In this document: piece by piece, positions 35,065 through 47,458 of the stretch
How positions within the stretch are numbered: the first letter of the stretch is position 1
Layout: each line of letters starts with the position of its first letter
Source of the DNA: Rallus limicola
Lineage: Eukaryota; Chordata; Aves; Gruiformes; Rallidae
Assembly (NCBI GenBank): GCA_022605955.1
Contig: JAKCOZ010000001.1
Span: forward strand, 73,228,520-73,292,519
Reading direction: 5' to 3'
Length of the DNA stretch: 64,000 nucleotides
Position numbers and translations under genes: made by a program
Notes under the pieces: model-generated
What the model was told of the DNA's origin: nothing
What the model saw: the letters and a program-made list of their open reading frames with translations, nothing else
Databases searched by the model: none

Positions 35065-36854
35065 GGTTCCTTTAAGGTCCCCCAAAGAAAATCAATTGTG
35101 TTTGGTCTTTTTTTCTTTTTTTCTAGAGTGAATTTTATGTCTGCACACTTACATACACTCAAATATTCTCATTAGAGAATTATTATTTTTAGAATTATAA
35201 TGCAAATTGAATCTCAGATTGGTCTGAGCCTCCAGCATAGCTGCATATTAAATGAAATGCCTTTACTAGCAGTACTGCATTTGAATATATCTTACGCTTT
35301 GTATGTATTTAATTCCGCACAGGGAAGACCTTGTTGCTTGAGGGTGAAAGGAAATCAATTTTTACAGTGATTCCTCCATTAAAGACAGATGTATCAGGGG
35401 TCATTCTTGATCCATATGCTGTCATTGTTTATTCATGGGGGGTAAGGTAGTTCTTAAGTTAGGAGAAAAATTTTCCATTAGGACTTAATGCAGCAGCTGA
35501 AGACATAGCCTGATGTCTTAGTGCACTCTGGGAAAGTGGGGAATTTAAGTCATTACAGAATCACAGCAAGGTCTTGGGGGCCTTTGTCACAATGACTTGG
35601 TGTCATCTGAGGTAAAATGGAAGGCAATTGTCCGGAGGAAGAACAAAAGAAATGAAACTCTAGTTACCAGTCCATACTATTTACACAAAGACCCAACATT
35701 AATGGAAAGTGTAGATAAGGAACTCTGGCTCAGCTCAGCCTTTGAACCTCAGTGGGAGTAATTCTATTTTTAAAGTCCAGATTCTCATTTTTTTTTCTCT
35801 TCCATTCTTTCTTTAGATCTTTTCTTTTGTTTTTACATCTGCAGAAAAATGAAAAATAGAAAAGCTAAAGCTATGCTTTCCCATCTATGGGGAAAAGCAC
35901 ACAGGTTACCGACCAAGGAACTGTATTACTACATTATTGCCAAATCTAACCAAAAGTAATTAAATAAGTACCTGAAATTAAATAAATAAAGTAGAACTTG
36001 CTATAAGGTTTCTAAAGAAGAAACGGTGCAGCTAGCAGTGACTTTGAAGTTTTACTTCTTTTTTTTTTTATTATTATTATCATTCCGTGCTGATGTGCTG
36101 CTGTTCAGAGTCCATGACCTATGTGTAGTCCCTTGAGGATGTCAGAGATCTGAGAGCCATTGTTGTGAACGTGTTCATTAGGTATGAAGAAAAAGATACT
36201 AATCTAGATGCAACCGAATGTCAAACCCCTCCAGATTTTGTTGTTGTTGCTGTGAAGGACAGAGCAAAACAACAATCCCATGCTGATAAAATTCTGTGCT
36301 TTGCTTTTTCAGAATAAAATTCAATCTCTTTGCTGAAAAATTCAGAAACCAGCTGTATTTTTGGAGGGTTGATGGTAATAATATTAAAAACATGTAAATG
36401 AAAAAAAAACCCCCGTTGCTAAAAGATAGTGGTTCTAATCTCTCTCTTAGAAAAGTCTGTTTCAAAACTAAAATCATCTTAGGACAACACAGACTGAACC
36501 TCATTGTTCTTGATGTCTGTAATGACACTTTTCAAATGGCTTTGCAAATATTTGATATTGTACAGCAACTTGTCTGGAAAAGGACCTTAAATTGAATCAT
36601 ACAGGACTGTTATTAGTATTTCTGCTAATTTTCATGTGGTGCAATTGGCCTCACAACTGCCTTTTTGGTAGGCATAGTATGCACATAAAATTATAGGCAA
36701 CATGTGCTTCAAAGGACGTAAAATCTAAGTGGATATAACAAATAGAGGGAGTATGATTATCCCTAGATTATAGCTATAAATGCAAGATGCAGAGAAACAG
36801 AGACTCTCCCATGCAAAACAATATGTGAGATCACTACACACAGTCATCAGCAGT

Positions 36855-36925
36855 ATTTAGGTATGTGTTCAGTTCACATTGAGATAAATGGAAATTAGGT
36901 GTCATTTGAGTGTTTTGGGCACTTA
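36855..36925. repeat. possible ancient amniote repeat fragment
   Basis: 'AATGGAAATTAGGTGTC' followed by 'GGGCACTTAGGTAAC' is similar to a recalled sauropsid repeat phrase in which 'aatgggaattaggcgcctaa' and 'cacttaggc' recur. Short and diverged, hence tentative. Confidence 0.28.
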
Positions 36926-39900
36926 GGTAACAGATCCAAGAACATGTAAGGACAGAAGGAAGTCACTGTGCCCTGTAGATTGTATTAGCTGGTTGGGCTT
37001 ACCCATAGCTCTGTTTGAGCACCCCAGTTCCCAAACAAGACACAGTTCTTTAGTTTGGAGTGCTTTCAGCCAATTAAGGGAAATTTCCTTAAATTTTTTC
37101 AACTACGTGATATGCATCATAAGCATCGGTATTTGTATATCTGTCTAGCTCACTGTCTCTGAACTCCTTTGGATCCACTTATTTCTTCTGTTGCTCATTA
37201 AAAAAAAATACCCAAATTACTCAATGTAAACAAACGAAGAGGAAGTGTGGGGCTTCAGTACAATTTACTTGAACAGAAGGTAGGAAACATTAGTATCGAT
37301 GCATTCCAGGACTTGCTAGCAAAGCACAACTAAATTTAGCAGCCAGAGATATTGATTTGATTAAAAATGGTTTAAGACTTGTAAATGTCACTGGAACTTA
37401 GCAAAATGAACATTATTAAATCCTTCTGGTGATGGGGAAAACTAACAAAGGGATTTGCAGTGGTTTCTGTAATTAATTGCTCTGTCATGATTTATATTAA
37501 CTTACAGTACAACTCCATTAGCTCAGACCTGTCATCTCTGCTCAAGGAACCACCAAGTAATCACTACCACATTAAAGAATAAATTAGTTTTTGGCTTGGA
37601 GCCTAGTTGTAGAATGTTTCATTTGTGTCTGCTGTAGACATATGTACCTAATAAAGTTGGGAAGAATGAGTTAAAGTATGTATATATCAATGTCGAGTGA
37701 CTGTATTTTAGAGATGATATGATCAGCATTGTTCATTGGCCTAATGAATCACTTAATTTCTGTTGCTGCCTCCTGTTTTGGTGAACACCTTTTGATGAAC
37801 TATGAAGCAGGAGATGACTGAAAATAGGTAGGTCTCCTGAGATCCTCCTTCCTTCACATTCTGCGGCCTGTGGTTGCAGTAATAACTTCATATGGTTTTT
37901 GTTAACACTTCATTACCCCAGACTTGGATAAATTATCCTCCTGCTTCTTCCTCAGTTGCAGACACATGGGTGAAGCCAAAGTCTTAGCTACTACTTACAG
38001 TAGATTATGGGATTTGTGAGGTTCTATCAAATCATCTCTGACTTTGATAGTTTGAAGATGTTTTAAGTGGTTTTTCTGTTGGTCTGTTACAGCTTGCACA
38101 GTGAGTTGTTTTACATTTCCACGTATGCTGTAATGGTCTTAGGAGTCTGCAAGCTAAGTCCTCAACCAATTGATCTTTTTTTTATTATTCACCCTTTATT
38201 TTTTTTTCTTTTTTTTTTTCCCCCTGGGTCCTGAATAAACCCCCTTGGTACCCTTGAGGCATGTCAATGTATGGCCAGGAAGGCAGCTGGCTGTTCTACT
38301 GAAGTGTCATGTGGTTAAACAAGCATTGTGGGCAGACTTCATGACTTGTGAATGTGCATCACATGTAAACCCTCAAAGGGTTTGTCGTGCTCTTGAAGCT
38401 TTCAGTCTTTTGACTAGCTACTGAAATTCAAAATGTGTCCTTTATTAGCTCTGTTGTTTGAACTAGCACATTATCCCCTTCCATTAACCAGTGAGAGAAG
38501 CCGCACTGACAGCCTTGCTGATTTTGCCGTTTCTTAGTATTTATGGGGTGTCGCATGGGTCTCGGTTCTCCTCCCAGTGAGAATGCTGCCCTTGGAGCCA
38601 AAACAAAGACCCATGTGTCAAAACAACAAGCAAGCCATGCATCTGCTACCTAATGACCAATACAACCAGGTCCTAAATGCTGTTGTAGGTAGAAGTGTGG
38701 AGCTAAGTTGGCCAAAAAGACCTAACGTGGCTGCAAGCAAGCCAGACCCAAGAGAGCTGCTTGAATTAATACGCCAGCCTTAATATGCACAGGATTATGA
38801 GTAGGAGATGAGTCAGCGTGGCAACCCAGGCAGAGGGAGTGAACTGACCAGGCAGCAGAGATGAGGGCTATTAAGTGGGTATTTTGATGAAGTGTCATGG
38901 ACACAACTGACGCCTTGGAGTGATGTTGCATTCCTCCTGATCAGCTGCAACTTGAGATAGTTACAGCTGCAATCGGGTCAGCTGCAGGGCACGCATAAAC
39001 AGAGAGAGCTTCTAAAATATGCAGTGTTTTCACAGGTTCTACTGGACACTGATTATAGGTAATTTTAAACAATTATATATTTTATATTAATGGTAATTTC
39101 CTAGTGTCCCAGAGAAAAATCCAAAGCCATGCTTGGCATGTTCACAGAAGTGGTCAGGGCACAGATTTTCATAAGCTCTCCATCTGTTGATGCCAACACA
39201 AGGACAGGAAGGAGTGTGAGCTTCCTATCTTTTTTCTACAGAGAGCTCTATGCCACCCCCCACTGTTTTCAGTAGATACCTACAGTAAAACTTTGGTTTT
39301 TTTTAAATCTGTGAGTTTATCAGATCTCTTGGCATGATGACTGCTATGCCTTTATTTGAATGCCGTAGCACAAGCATTAGGTTCAGTGGCAAGAGACACT
39401 GTCATTTGTAGTGTCCCAGACTGCTAATCTTTAAATATTGTCGCATCAGCCAGCTCTTTTCTACACATGCCATCATGACTGGCAGTGCCAATCTACTATT
39501 TATGTGGATTATGTTCAAACCATCTGCTTTAAAATAATAGTAATGATCTCTTGAATAGAAATATGTATGTTGACGTAAAAGTACAGGGCAGTGCTAGAAA
39601 AGCACTACGAAATGGATGGACATTAATCTACAAATGTTCAGTGATGGAGTCGATGTATATCTATTAAATAGTCCCAGCAGGAAAACAGGCCAATTACACC
39701 CCCCCATTATTTTGTTGGACATAATGTGGATCAGAGTTTGTGCCAGTGTTTGCAGACAGGCCTAGTTTTATTTTCCAGTTCAGACCTAGTGGGAGTTATT
39801 CGAAGTAGAGCAGTTGTGATCCTAATACTCCCCACAAGAAGTACAGATCACTATCCAAACTTTGTGGTCTGATCTCAGATTTCTTATGCAAGTTTTCAGA

Positions 39901-41515
39901 GCTAGCCACGAAATGAGGTAGTACTTTTGAACAAATTGATGGAAACTGGGAGGTAGAAAATATCAAGAGAATATCAGTTGTCAAGAGATTTCAGTATGTC
40001 CTGAATTCAGTGGGAATAGAAAATCTGTGACAATAGCTTTTCTTTCAAAGATCAATCTAAACCTCTAGCTTTAAATCTAGTCTTCTAGACTTCTGGCTCA
40101 GACCCATCACAAAATATTTTAGCGCTTCCCTTCCTTGTGCCAGGCAAAATCAGGCACTGTTGTCTAATTTGCATTTCCAAAGAACCTATAACTGCAGTCT
40201 CTACAGTGAGTGTTGAAGTGCAGAGACATACAAAAACAATTTTTAATTTTTTTTTCTTATTTTTTTTACAAATCTCAGAGAATATAACAATCTAGTTTAG
40301 GTCAGTTCTTACTTTATGTGAACATACTAATTTCCTAAGCCAACATGGTTCTTGGCTGTACTTTCTTATTGCTAAAGCTAACTGTTTGGGAGCATAATTT
40401 GCCAAGTTAGTGTCCAATACAATGATAACAAGCCAAGGGGTATATTCTCCTCTCAGATACCTTTCGTTAACATACAAGTACTTCCTTCCTTCAAGTCAAG
40501 GGAAGTTTTACTTGAAGAGGAACTAAAAAATGACCACAGGCTTTGTCTGTGGTAATTTATAGTCATTTAGGCTGTTTGTGATAGGCGATGCACTTAGGTA
40601 CACAATCCTGAGTAGCCCACCCCCCTCTCCCGCTGTGGCCATTTATGTTACTTGGGAAGGTTTCCTGCAAGGACAGGTTCACAGCAGGCTGGGATCATTC
40701 TCCCACCCCTTTCCTCTTGTGTGACAGCACTGGAGTAAGGGTTTGGATAGTGAGAGAGACAGGGCCAACAGATAACTAGGGTTTCTAATATGCAGAGGTG
40801 AGGTGTTGCTCCTCTCTGTGCTCTTATCTGTGCATTGTAATAATCTGTTCCAAAGAGAAACCTATCTTTTGAGGTTTTAGAGATCAAAAAAGAGAGGCCT
40901 GCTCTGCTTTTATCTTCTTTTTTGCCGAGGTCTTCCTCTGTGAAAACATTGGTGGAGAACATGCAGGTGATGTAGCTGAGATTCATGTATAGTTCACAAG
41001 GACATTCACACAATTGTTTAGAGCTCTCTATTTATGGGGGTGTGGCAAAATCTTATAGGAGTAACTCTTATTTTCAAGCTTTCCTTCAGGATAGTAAGGA
41101 TTAAAATCAAGAAAAATGACACATGAGAAAGTGAAATCACTAAACCTACTGAAATGACAGTGCTGTTGACATCTAGCCTTAAGCAGAAACTCTCAGTAGG
41201 TGCCTTGATTTACAGGTTAGGTCTTTTGTATCACCTGTCCTTGGGTAAAACCCCACAGCACTCTCAACATCTAGAAATCTCTGTGTTAAGTGTCTGATCA
41301 ACCCACAGTATTTTTATTCTTCACAGCAAGAACAAAAAACATCCTAGTGAATTATCTATACACACATCTGTTTCACTTACTGCTCTGCAAGCAAGGAATT
41401 TACTTTGTTCTCCGTTACATTGTTTTACCCATCTAAATTTCTTTGTTGGGTTCTCTCCTTCTGCATTCTTCCTCCAATTCTAGCTGTTACTGGTAGTGAA
41501 CTAGCACAATGTTGA

Positions 41516-41549
41516 ATTTAGTGTAAAATTAGTGTAAATTCAGTGTAAC
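41516..41549. repeat. three tandem TAGTGTAAA-type units
   Basis: ATTTAGTGTAAA, ATTAGTGTAAA and TTCAGTGTAAC lie end to end with an 11-12 base period. Small local tandem repeat. Confidence 0.6.
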
Positions 41550-42008
41550 ATTTCAAAGTGAGTAAAATTTGCATTGCCAGAAGTGTGGCTAGATGGGACT
41601 ACAGAAAGCTTTTGCCCATTTCATATACACTACTGCCCGAGACTTTGCAAACACAATCACGAGTAAAAGTAATCTTAGTTATTACTTCTCCCACATCCAT
41701 GCTTTAGTGTGTGTGGGAACTGTTCTATACAGGCAGAATAATTTATTTTAATGTTGCTATTATAAATTATTATTCTGCAATCATTGCCTTTTAAGAATGG
41801 GCTGATGATTTATGCTTTCCATATAAGCATGGGTTTCTTTAAATGGGAAACAGTCAGTGAAAGTCAATCAGGTTTTGAACATATAAATTTAATCACTCAT
41901 CACACAGTAATTGATAATCTCACACATAAATATGTCATATTACCTATTCAAAATACAAACTACATATGCCAAAAGAAACAGAGTCCACACTCAGAGTTAA
42001 AAAATTAA

Positions 42009-42110
42009 TCAAGATTTTAAATATGTTCCTCGATGATCCTCCAGTCCAATAAAATCCTTGGCCATAAGCTGATACCAGGTCCTTTTCACTCCAGAGATTG
42101 CTCATTAATG
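42009..42110 (-). mobile_element. possible ancient CR1-like 3' end, reverse strand
   Basis: Read on the forward strand, 'AAGATTTTAAATATGTTCC', 'GATGATCCTCCAGTCC' and 'GGCCATAAGC' follow one another as they do in the reverse complement of old CR1 3' ends (approximately '...gattttaaggccagaaggg...gatcatctagtc...ggccatag...'). Beyond about 42,110 the similarity is lost. Tentative because the segment is short and diverged. Confidence 0.33.
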
Positions 42111-42364
42111 GAGCTTAATAGTTGTTCTTACATGATATTCAAATGCATTATAGCTCTTTTGGATGCTTCCTCTGTTCTAAGAGCAGTGGATGGTCAGAAG
42201 ATGAAGCTCAGAGATGAAGATGTTGCACTTGTCCAGAGTCCTGTATACTATTTCAGTCCCTTCATGAAATGACATTGTGTCTCCATCTTCCTCAAACAAG
42301 CTTTATTTCTGAGAAAACAAAAAGCATGGGTCATCTCAATTTATTCCCTTTGCCATCCCCCATT

Positions 42365-42376
42365 CCCCCCCCCCCC
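42365..42376 (+). repeat. C12 homopolymer
   Basis: Twelve uninterrupted C. Length may be unreliable in the assembly. Confidence 0.7.
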
Positions 42377-42637
42377 AACTGTTTCTATAGTTCTGCTTCA
42401 TGAGCAGTCACAATTTACTGTCCTTAATTAACTACATGTTTCTAAACTTGACCTGAGGAGCTAGAAAGCCTGGGAATATGGTGCACAGTTCCTGAATAGT
42501 GGAACTAGAAGCAGTGCACCTGCATGGCTCAGTGCAGAGCATTTTGGAAAGCAGTATTATCAGCATCAGTGTTAACTAGCTTTACATCACACGAAGGCAT
42601 CAGCATCACTTTTGGTTCTATTGCACAGTTTTGGTAA

Positions 42638-42676
42638 CCTTATTACTTCTCAACTCCCTTATTACTTCTCAACTCC
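42638..42676. repeat. perfect 19-bp tandem duplication
   Basis: CCTTATTACTTCTCAACTC occurs twice in direct succession with a 19-base period (42,638-42,656 and 42,657-42,675). The copies are identical, so the duplication is probably recent. Confidence 0.85.
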
Positions 42677-44664
42677 TGCCATTGGTCCATCTTCATGCTA
42701 GATTTTCTTTAAGGGCTTTAATTAGTTATTGCCCAGAACCAAATACTGCTGTCATGTTCTACTCCTTAAGTATTTCTATGTGGGGGTGTAACTACCTGCC
42801 AGTCCTTTAAAGAAGTAATATAGTTCTTTGCACTAAGAAGATGGAAGGTCTCTGCCAAAACAGGTTGTCAAGCAAATTAGGAAAAAAACCCTGGGGTTAA
42901 ATGCTTAGATCTCAGCATTTCCAAACTTAATACTAAACAAGGAACAAAAGCTGTAGATCATGTAGACACTCCTGAACTTTAAAGAGGTATTTCTACAGTA
43001 TTCTACCAGAGCCTGTCAGATCGGATATTTTTGGACTTGATCTTGGAAAAATGAACTTAAAAAAATATTATAGTAACCCAGGACAGAAGCCTAGAGCTAA
43101 AATAACTGGGAACACTATGGCAGGGAGGCCTTTTAATGGTGTGTTTTACATTGCTTTATATGGATAATCTTTGGCTGGTAGAGCACAAGAGAAAAAAAGT
43201 TGATGCTGAGAGGCATGTACAGAACTGAAGCACAGAATCTCTCCAGAGCAGCTCAGAAAAAAACCCCCAAACCTACTAGTGGTTTGGCAAATGATTGGGC
43301 AGTAAAGCCATGGCAAAATTATATGAGATGATGTCTGGAAGGCCAGAGGAAAATCAGCAAGTGGGGAGAAGTTGTGCCCTTCCAAAGCATCAGCAAACAC
43401 AGAGACAATAGTACTGGGGATAATTGTGATATGTTTTAGAGACTGTGGCTGCTCCTGCTGCATGGAAAGTAGTAGCTGTCTGGGAAAGAGATCTGTGAGC
43501 AGAGAGTAAAGGGCAGGAGACTGAGAGAACTGTAGCCAGCAAAGATAAACTGACACTTACAGTATTGTGGGAACTACTGAAGCAAGCAGGCTGCGGCAGA
43601 CTGGGAAACAGCTCTGTGTTGGTTAGGCTGCATCCAGGATACAGAAAGAAATCTATATTATTTTGGAAATCTGCAACAATCTGTATGCATTACTGACTGA
43701 GTACTTGTTCTTGGCTACTTCTGTATAAGAGACGTGGGGTGTACCATGGTTCTGGGAGTTTGTTTTTCCCTACTTAAATGCTGATCTAGTGGACCCCCAC
43801 TGTCCTGTCTTGGATCTGTAAGGGAACAGGCAAGACCACCTGCTTCAAGGGCGTGATGTGTGCTTGTGTGTGCACCAGCACCCCTGGGATCAGGTGACAG
43901 AGGAAGAGGGGAGTATCTTAGGAAAATACTTGTGCAGTGTTGTAAACCTACTGCTTTCATCATGATGTGCTGTTCTTTCTTGCTGCTTTTATTAAAAATG
44001 AACACACTCTTTACTAGGGGAAGAATGATGGCAATACTCCCTACAGCTTTTTCTGAGGTGTTTGTTTGCTATGTGGTATCACTATCTCCAGCAATTTAAG
44101 AGCTGCGAGTCAGAGCTAGAAACTGAACCATCTAAAAATTTCAAGATAAATTTAAGTCGTAAGTGATTACATTGTTGGTTAGCTCAGGATTTTTTGTGCT
44201 TGTCTTCTGCATGCACACATTTCCACATGCTTGTAGATCACACTTGTAGCCTTTTGGTCTCTTTAGGGCTAAAAATATAGCATATAAGAAATCAAAAGCA
44301 TAAATCCTCATATCATCCCCTAACTCCAGGACTTGGAGCTTGAAATTTTGCAATATCAAAAGCATTGTCAGCAAAGCTGATGCCCTTCCTGTGAATGTTC
44401 CTGCAGGCCTATACAACTTTGCTTGGGTCTGACAGGCTGGCAATGGCCTATTGAGCTCTGCTGTAAAGAGTGGTGCAGTTGTGGCCATGAATTGCCAGGT
44501 GATGCTCATGGGCAGGGCAGAGGTGGCAGGCAGCCTTCCGTCATCCCCCCAGGTCCTGCATCTGCACCAGGCGTCTTCTCAACGGTGACAGTCAGGCAGA
44601 TCACCGCTTTCCCCAGCCCCCTCAGGAAAATAGCAATGCAACTTCCAAAACTGCTTTTGCCGCG

Positions 44665-44706
44665 CCCCCCCCCCCCCCCCCCCCCCCCCTTTTTTTTTCC
44701 TTTTTT
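44665..44706 (+). repeat. C25-T9 polypyrimidine tract
   Basis: Twenty-five C (44,665-44,689) followed by T9, CC and T6. The reverse strand has a G25 run able to form a G-quadruplex, and the mirror-like polypyrimidine stretch could adopt triplex DNA. Such tracts are often mis-sized in assemblies. It sits just upstream of a GC-rich patch. Confidence 0.9.
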
Positions 44707-44879
44707 GTTACGGTAAGAATAAGTGGACTAAAATTATTCACCTTGGATCTTGTAGAACATCATGCCAAACCCCTCAAAATGGATGCAACATCAGGCCTAT
44801 TTTCCTCTCAAGAACCAGAAAAACTTGTCCCTTTCTCTGTCTCCTGGATAGCACAGATACCCTTTCTGCTCTCTCTTTG

Positions 44880-45500
44880 TTCCTGCCAGGTCAGATTTTA
44901 ATCATGGTGCTCCTTTGGTTGGGGCAGCTCCAAGCTCTTCTTTTAGCAGCCCCTGAGGATAAGGCTGTCTCCCTCGGGCTGGCCAGTGTCCCACTGTGTC
45001 TGGCCCTACAGCAGCTCCAGACATGGGCAAAGGCCACGGAGAGATTTCTGGGCACAGACACCCTGCAGCGGTGTGTGCCCCCTCCAGGGAGCCGTGGGTG
45101 CGCTCCGCGGTTTGCAGCTGGCTCCCTCTGTGCCAGAGGATGCGGGGGAAGGATGGGGGAGAGGGAGGTGTGCCTCTGAGTCACCCTGTCCCCTGGGCTC
45201 CTCTAGGCCTGGCTAGTTTAGTCACCACTGCTATCCTGGAGCCCTGCCCTGGATGCTGGCAGCACCCTTGTTTGCTTTCCCTGAGAAACCTTGTGTCCTC
45301 ACACCTTGGGGAGGGCTGCAGCAGGACTGCAGACCCCAGCAGGCAGCTCTCTGATTTCAGCCACACAGGCCCAAGCCTGCCATACCCAGGGTGTTTGTTG
45401 TGAAGGCCAAGGAGGGCAGGCCTCATCTTGTTGTCCAGGTCCTCTGGTGCTGGCTGGTGGGGAGGTGGGACCCTGGCCTTGGCTGCCTTGTGTGAATCCC
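44880..45500. other. GC-rich patch, no gene recognised
   Basis: This stretch is clearly richer in G+C than its surroundings, with a local cluster of CpG (about six between 45,060 and 45,160). Frames of 75-135 codons stay open on both strands at once, which is what GC-rich DNA gives by chance. No start codon context, domain or splice pattern singles one out. It could be a small CpG islet, an old GC-rich repeat or a decayed retrocopy; I cannot tell. Confidence 0.4.
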
Positions 45501-45839
45501 CCATACATTGTGCTAAAAGCGTATCTTGTCAGGAAATCTGTAGCAAGCCGTGGGAGAATTTGGCACTGGGAACTGGAGTGGAAAATATTAACAGCCTGCA
45601 AGAAAGTCTGGCTTGTGCTGCTGCAGGAAAATCGGCAACTGGCCGGGGTACAATCAGTGTAGGAAACTCCTGAGCTCCTCTACAAGAGGGCTGCGCTTGT
45701 ACTGTGTATTGGGATGGGAGTTATTGCAAAATAATGTAAGCTTTTGTGATCACCCAGAGACACTGGCTAGAGCCAAGTTGCAAAAGAGCACTACAGTAAC
45801 TGTTTCTTTGGTCCAAAAAAATCACATTAAACAAAACAC

Positions 45840-45891
45840 AAAGTAAACCAGGGGAAAAAAAAACAAAACCAAATGAAAAAAAAAAACAGGG
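45840..45891. repeat. A-rich low-complexity tract
   Basis: Two A runs (about nine and ten A) joined by CAAAACCAAATG-type sequence. No attached retroposed body recognised. Confidence 0.6.
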
Positions 45892-45999
45892 AAAGGAAGC
45901 TCAGCTACGTAAAGATGGCATCTTTAGAAAACTCTGTTAGCTGCCTGGCACTGAAATGGTCATGCTAAATGTAAAACGCTGCCTGCTCTGAATGTGCAA

Positions 46000-46070
46000 A
46001 GGGCCAGTTTTCAGAGGTGTTTGGCTTTGACCTAATTCTGTTCCTACTGAAATCACATGAAATCTTAGGA
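46000..46070. repeat. possible ancient amniote repeat fragment
   Basis: 'GGGCCAGTTTTCAGAGGTGT' then 'CCTAATTCTG' and 'ACTGAAATCA' resemble a recalled turtle/bird repeat that reads roughly 'gggccagattttcaaaggtattta ... attgaaatcaatgg'. Diverged and short. Confidence 0.3.
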
Positions 46071-47425
46071 TGATTTTTCTTTTTTAAGTTACACCAACAC
46101 AGCGTGTTTTTAAAGAATCCAAATCAGAATCATTTGGACCATAAACCATCCATTAAAATGTTTATGACAGCTGTATTCACTCATCTCAGTGCAACAGTGA
46201 CTGTGGTACTGTTAAATGTCCGTCTGGCCGTTTCCTCCAGGACTCTGATCGAGCAGCTTAGCTGGATGTGGCCATAGCAACAAAAGACTTTCCTTTCCCA
46301 GTTATGTCCCCTACCTCTGGCAGGAGGTCACCTTCACTGGTTGCACCAGGAGAAAGGGAACTGCCATGGGTGAGAAGCATGTGTCCCGCAGGCTCCTCAA
46401 TGGCTGGTGACCTTTGATGGAGGTACATCTGACAGCAATGGCAACTGCTTCAGCTGCATCCCATCCAAAAATGATTGTCATAATTTTTTGTCCTCTGGCA
46501 CCATGCTTAGGAAGAGCTTAGTGCTTTTACTGTTCAAGTCTAGCCACCATCAGCAAGCTGCTTCTAGAACAGGGAGAGATGCAGAGTCAGGTATTTGAAC
46601 TTTCTGAAAATCTTATTAATCTGATCTAGAAACTACAGTTTAGGCTTATTCCTTCTCCCCTCCAAGACTAAATGCTATCAAAGTCTACGAAATATAGAAG
46701 TCAAATAATTGAGTTATTTGACTCTTTTAATTCTGTTACACATCTATTGTAGTTACTAAAGTTTTTGCTGGTTGTGGATGACTTTGTAAATACGTGTTAT
46801 TTTATGGATGATTCAAGACAGTAAGAGTTTTTAGAGTCCTCATGTGATCCAGTGGTTTATAAGTGCTTCAGAAATGTCTTCAAAGCACATACTGTGTATG
46901 AATGCTAATCTGAAATATCTTTCTGCTGATGTGAAAGCATAATTTTCACATTTTGTTATAAAAGTTGCCCTAAAAAAAGAATCCTGGTTAAGAACTTTAT
47001 TAAAATCACCTTCAGTTTATTGATGCACAGTGACATTACAAAGTTGTATTAGATGCATAAAGTATAGTTGAAAATTAGAAAGCATTAGTGATAAAGTTAA
47101 AGGTAAAAGCCAACCCCCCCAAACAGTTAAGAGTAAAGTTGGGACATTGATTAAAAAAAAATGTCTGGCAATAGTCACTTGATGTGCTAATGGTACATGA
47201 ACACTAATGGTATTTGCAATTCTAGACTAATTAAGATTTTATTAGGTAATGCTAATAGGTATTGAACCAATAACTTCATTTATCTAAGTAGAGCACTGCA
47301 ATTATCCAATATAAGTTGCAGTCTCGTAACTTTAAATAACTGTCTGAAGGAAAAACCCAAGCCTAGAGTGCTGGTTTACCCCAGTGACCACTGGCTGCGT
47401 AGCCAGCTGCTTACAGATGTTTTGC

Positions 47426-47458
47426 ATTTCCCTGGAGTCTGGAGTATTTCCCTGGAGT
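47426..47458. repeat. 20-bp period direct repeat
   Basis: ATTTCCCTGGAGT occurs at 47,426-47,438 and again at 47,446-47,458 with CTGGAGT between. Small local duplication. Confidence 0.65.

Larger units (their letters stand above)
35065..42008. other. no gene recognised
   Basis: Frames up to 121 codons (40,648-41,013, reverse) lack any recognisable domain. Simple tracts occur at about 36,058-36,082 (T-run then TTA) and 38,175-38,219 (poly-T). A weak ancient-repeat fragment may lie at 36,855-36,925 ('GGAAATTAGGTGTC' then 'GGGCACTTAGGTAAC'). The segment 37,380-37,580 is a candidate conserved non-coding block (see findings). Confidence 0.55.
42111..44664. other. no gene recognised
   Basis: Frames of 136 codons (43,146-43,556) and 122 codons (44,141-44,509), both reverse, show no family motif, signal or repeat and are judged chance frames. 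C12 occurs at 42,365-42,376 and a 19-bp tandem duplication at 42,638-42,676. Confidence 0.5.

Noticed and set aside
34825..35175. 116-codon frame with poly-Phe, seemingly a membrane protein
   Set aside because: The hydrophobic run comes from the T28 tract.
40648..41013. 121-codon reverse open frame
   Set aside because: No recognisable domain or composition shift; consistent with chance.
43146..43556. 136-codon reverse open frame; forward text 'AATGATTGGGCAGTAAA' also recalls a CR1 phrase
   Set aside because: No protein motif, and the CR1-like phrase is not supported by neighbours on either side.
44141..44509. 122-codon reverse open frame
   Set aside because: No recognisable domain and no supporting splice or promoter context; consistent with chance.
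44877..45662. Several overlapping frames of 75-135 codons on both strands
   Set aside because: Stops are rare on both strands because the patch is GC-rich. Starts with Leu/Ala-rich text look like a signal peptide, but no conserved product follows.
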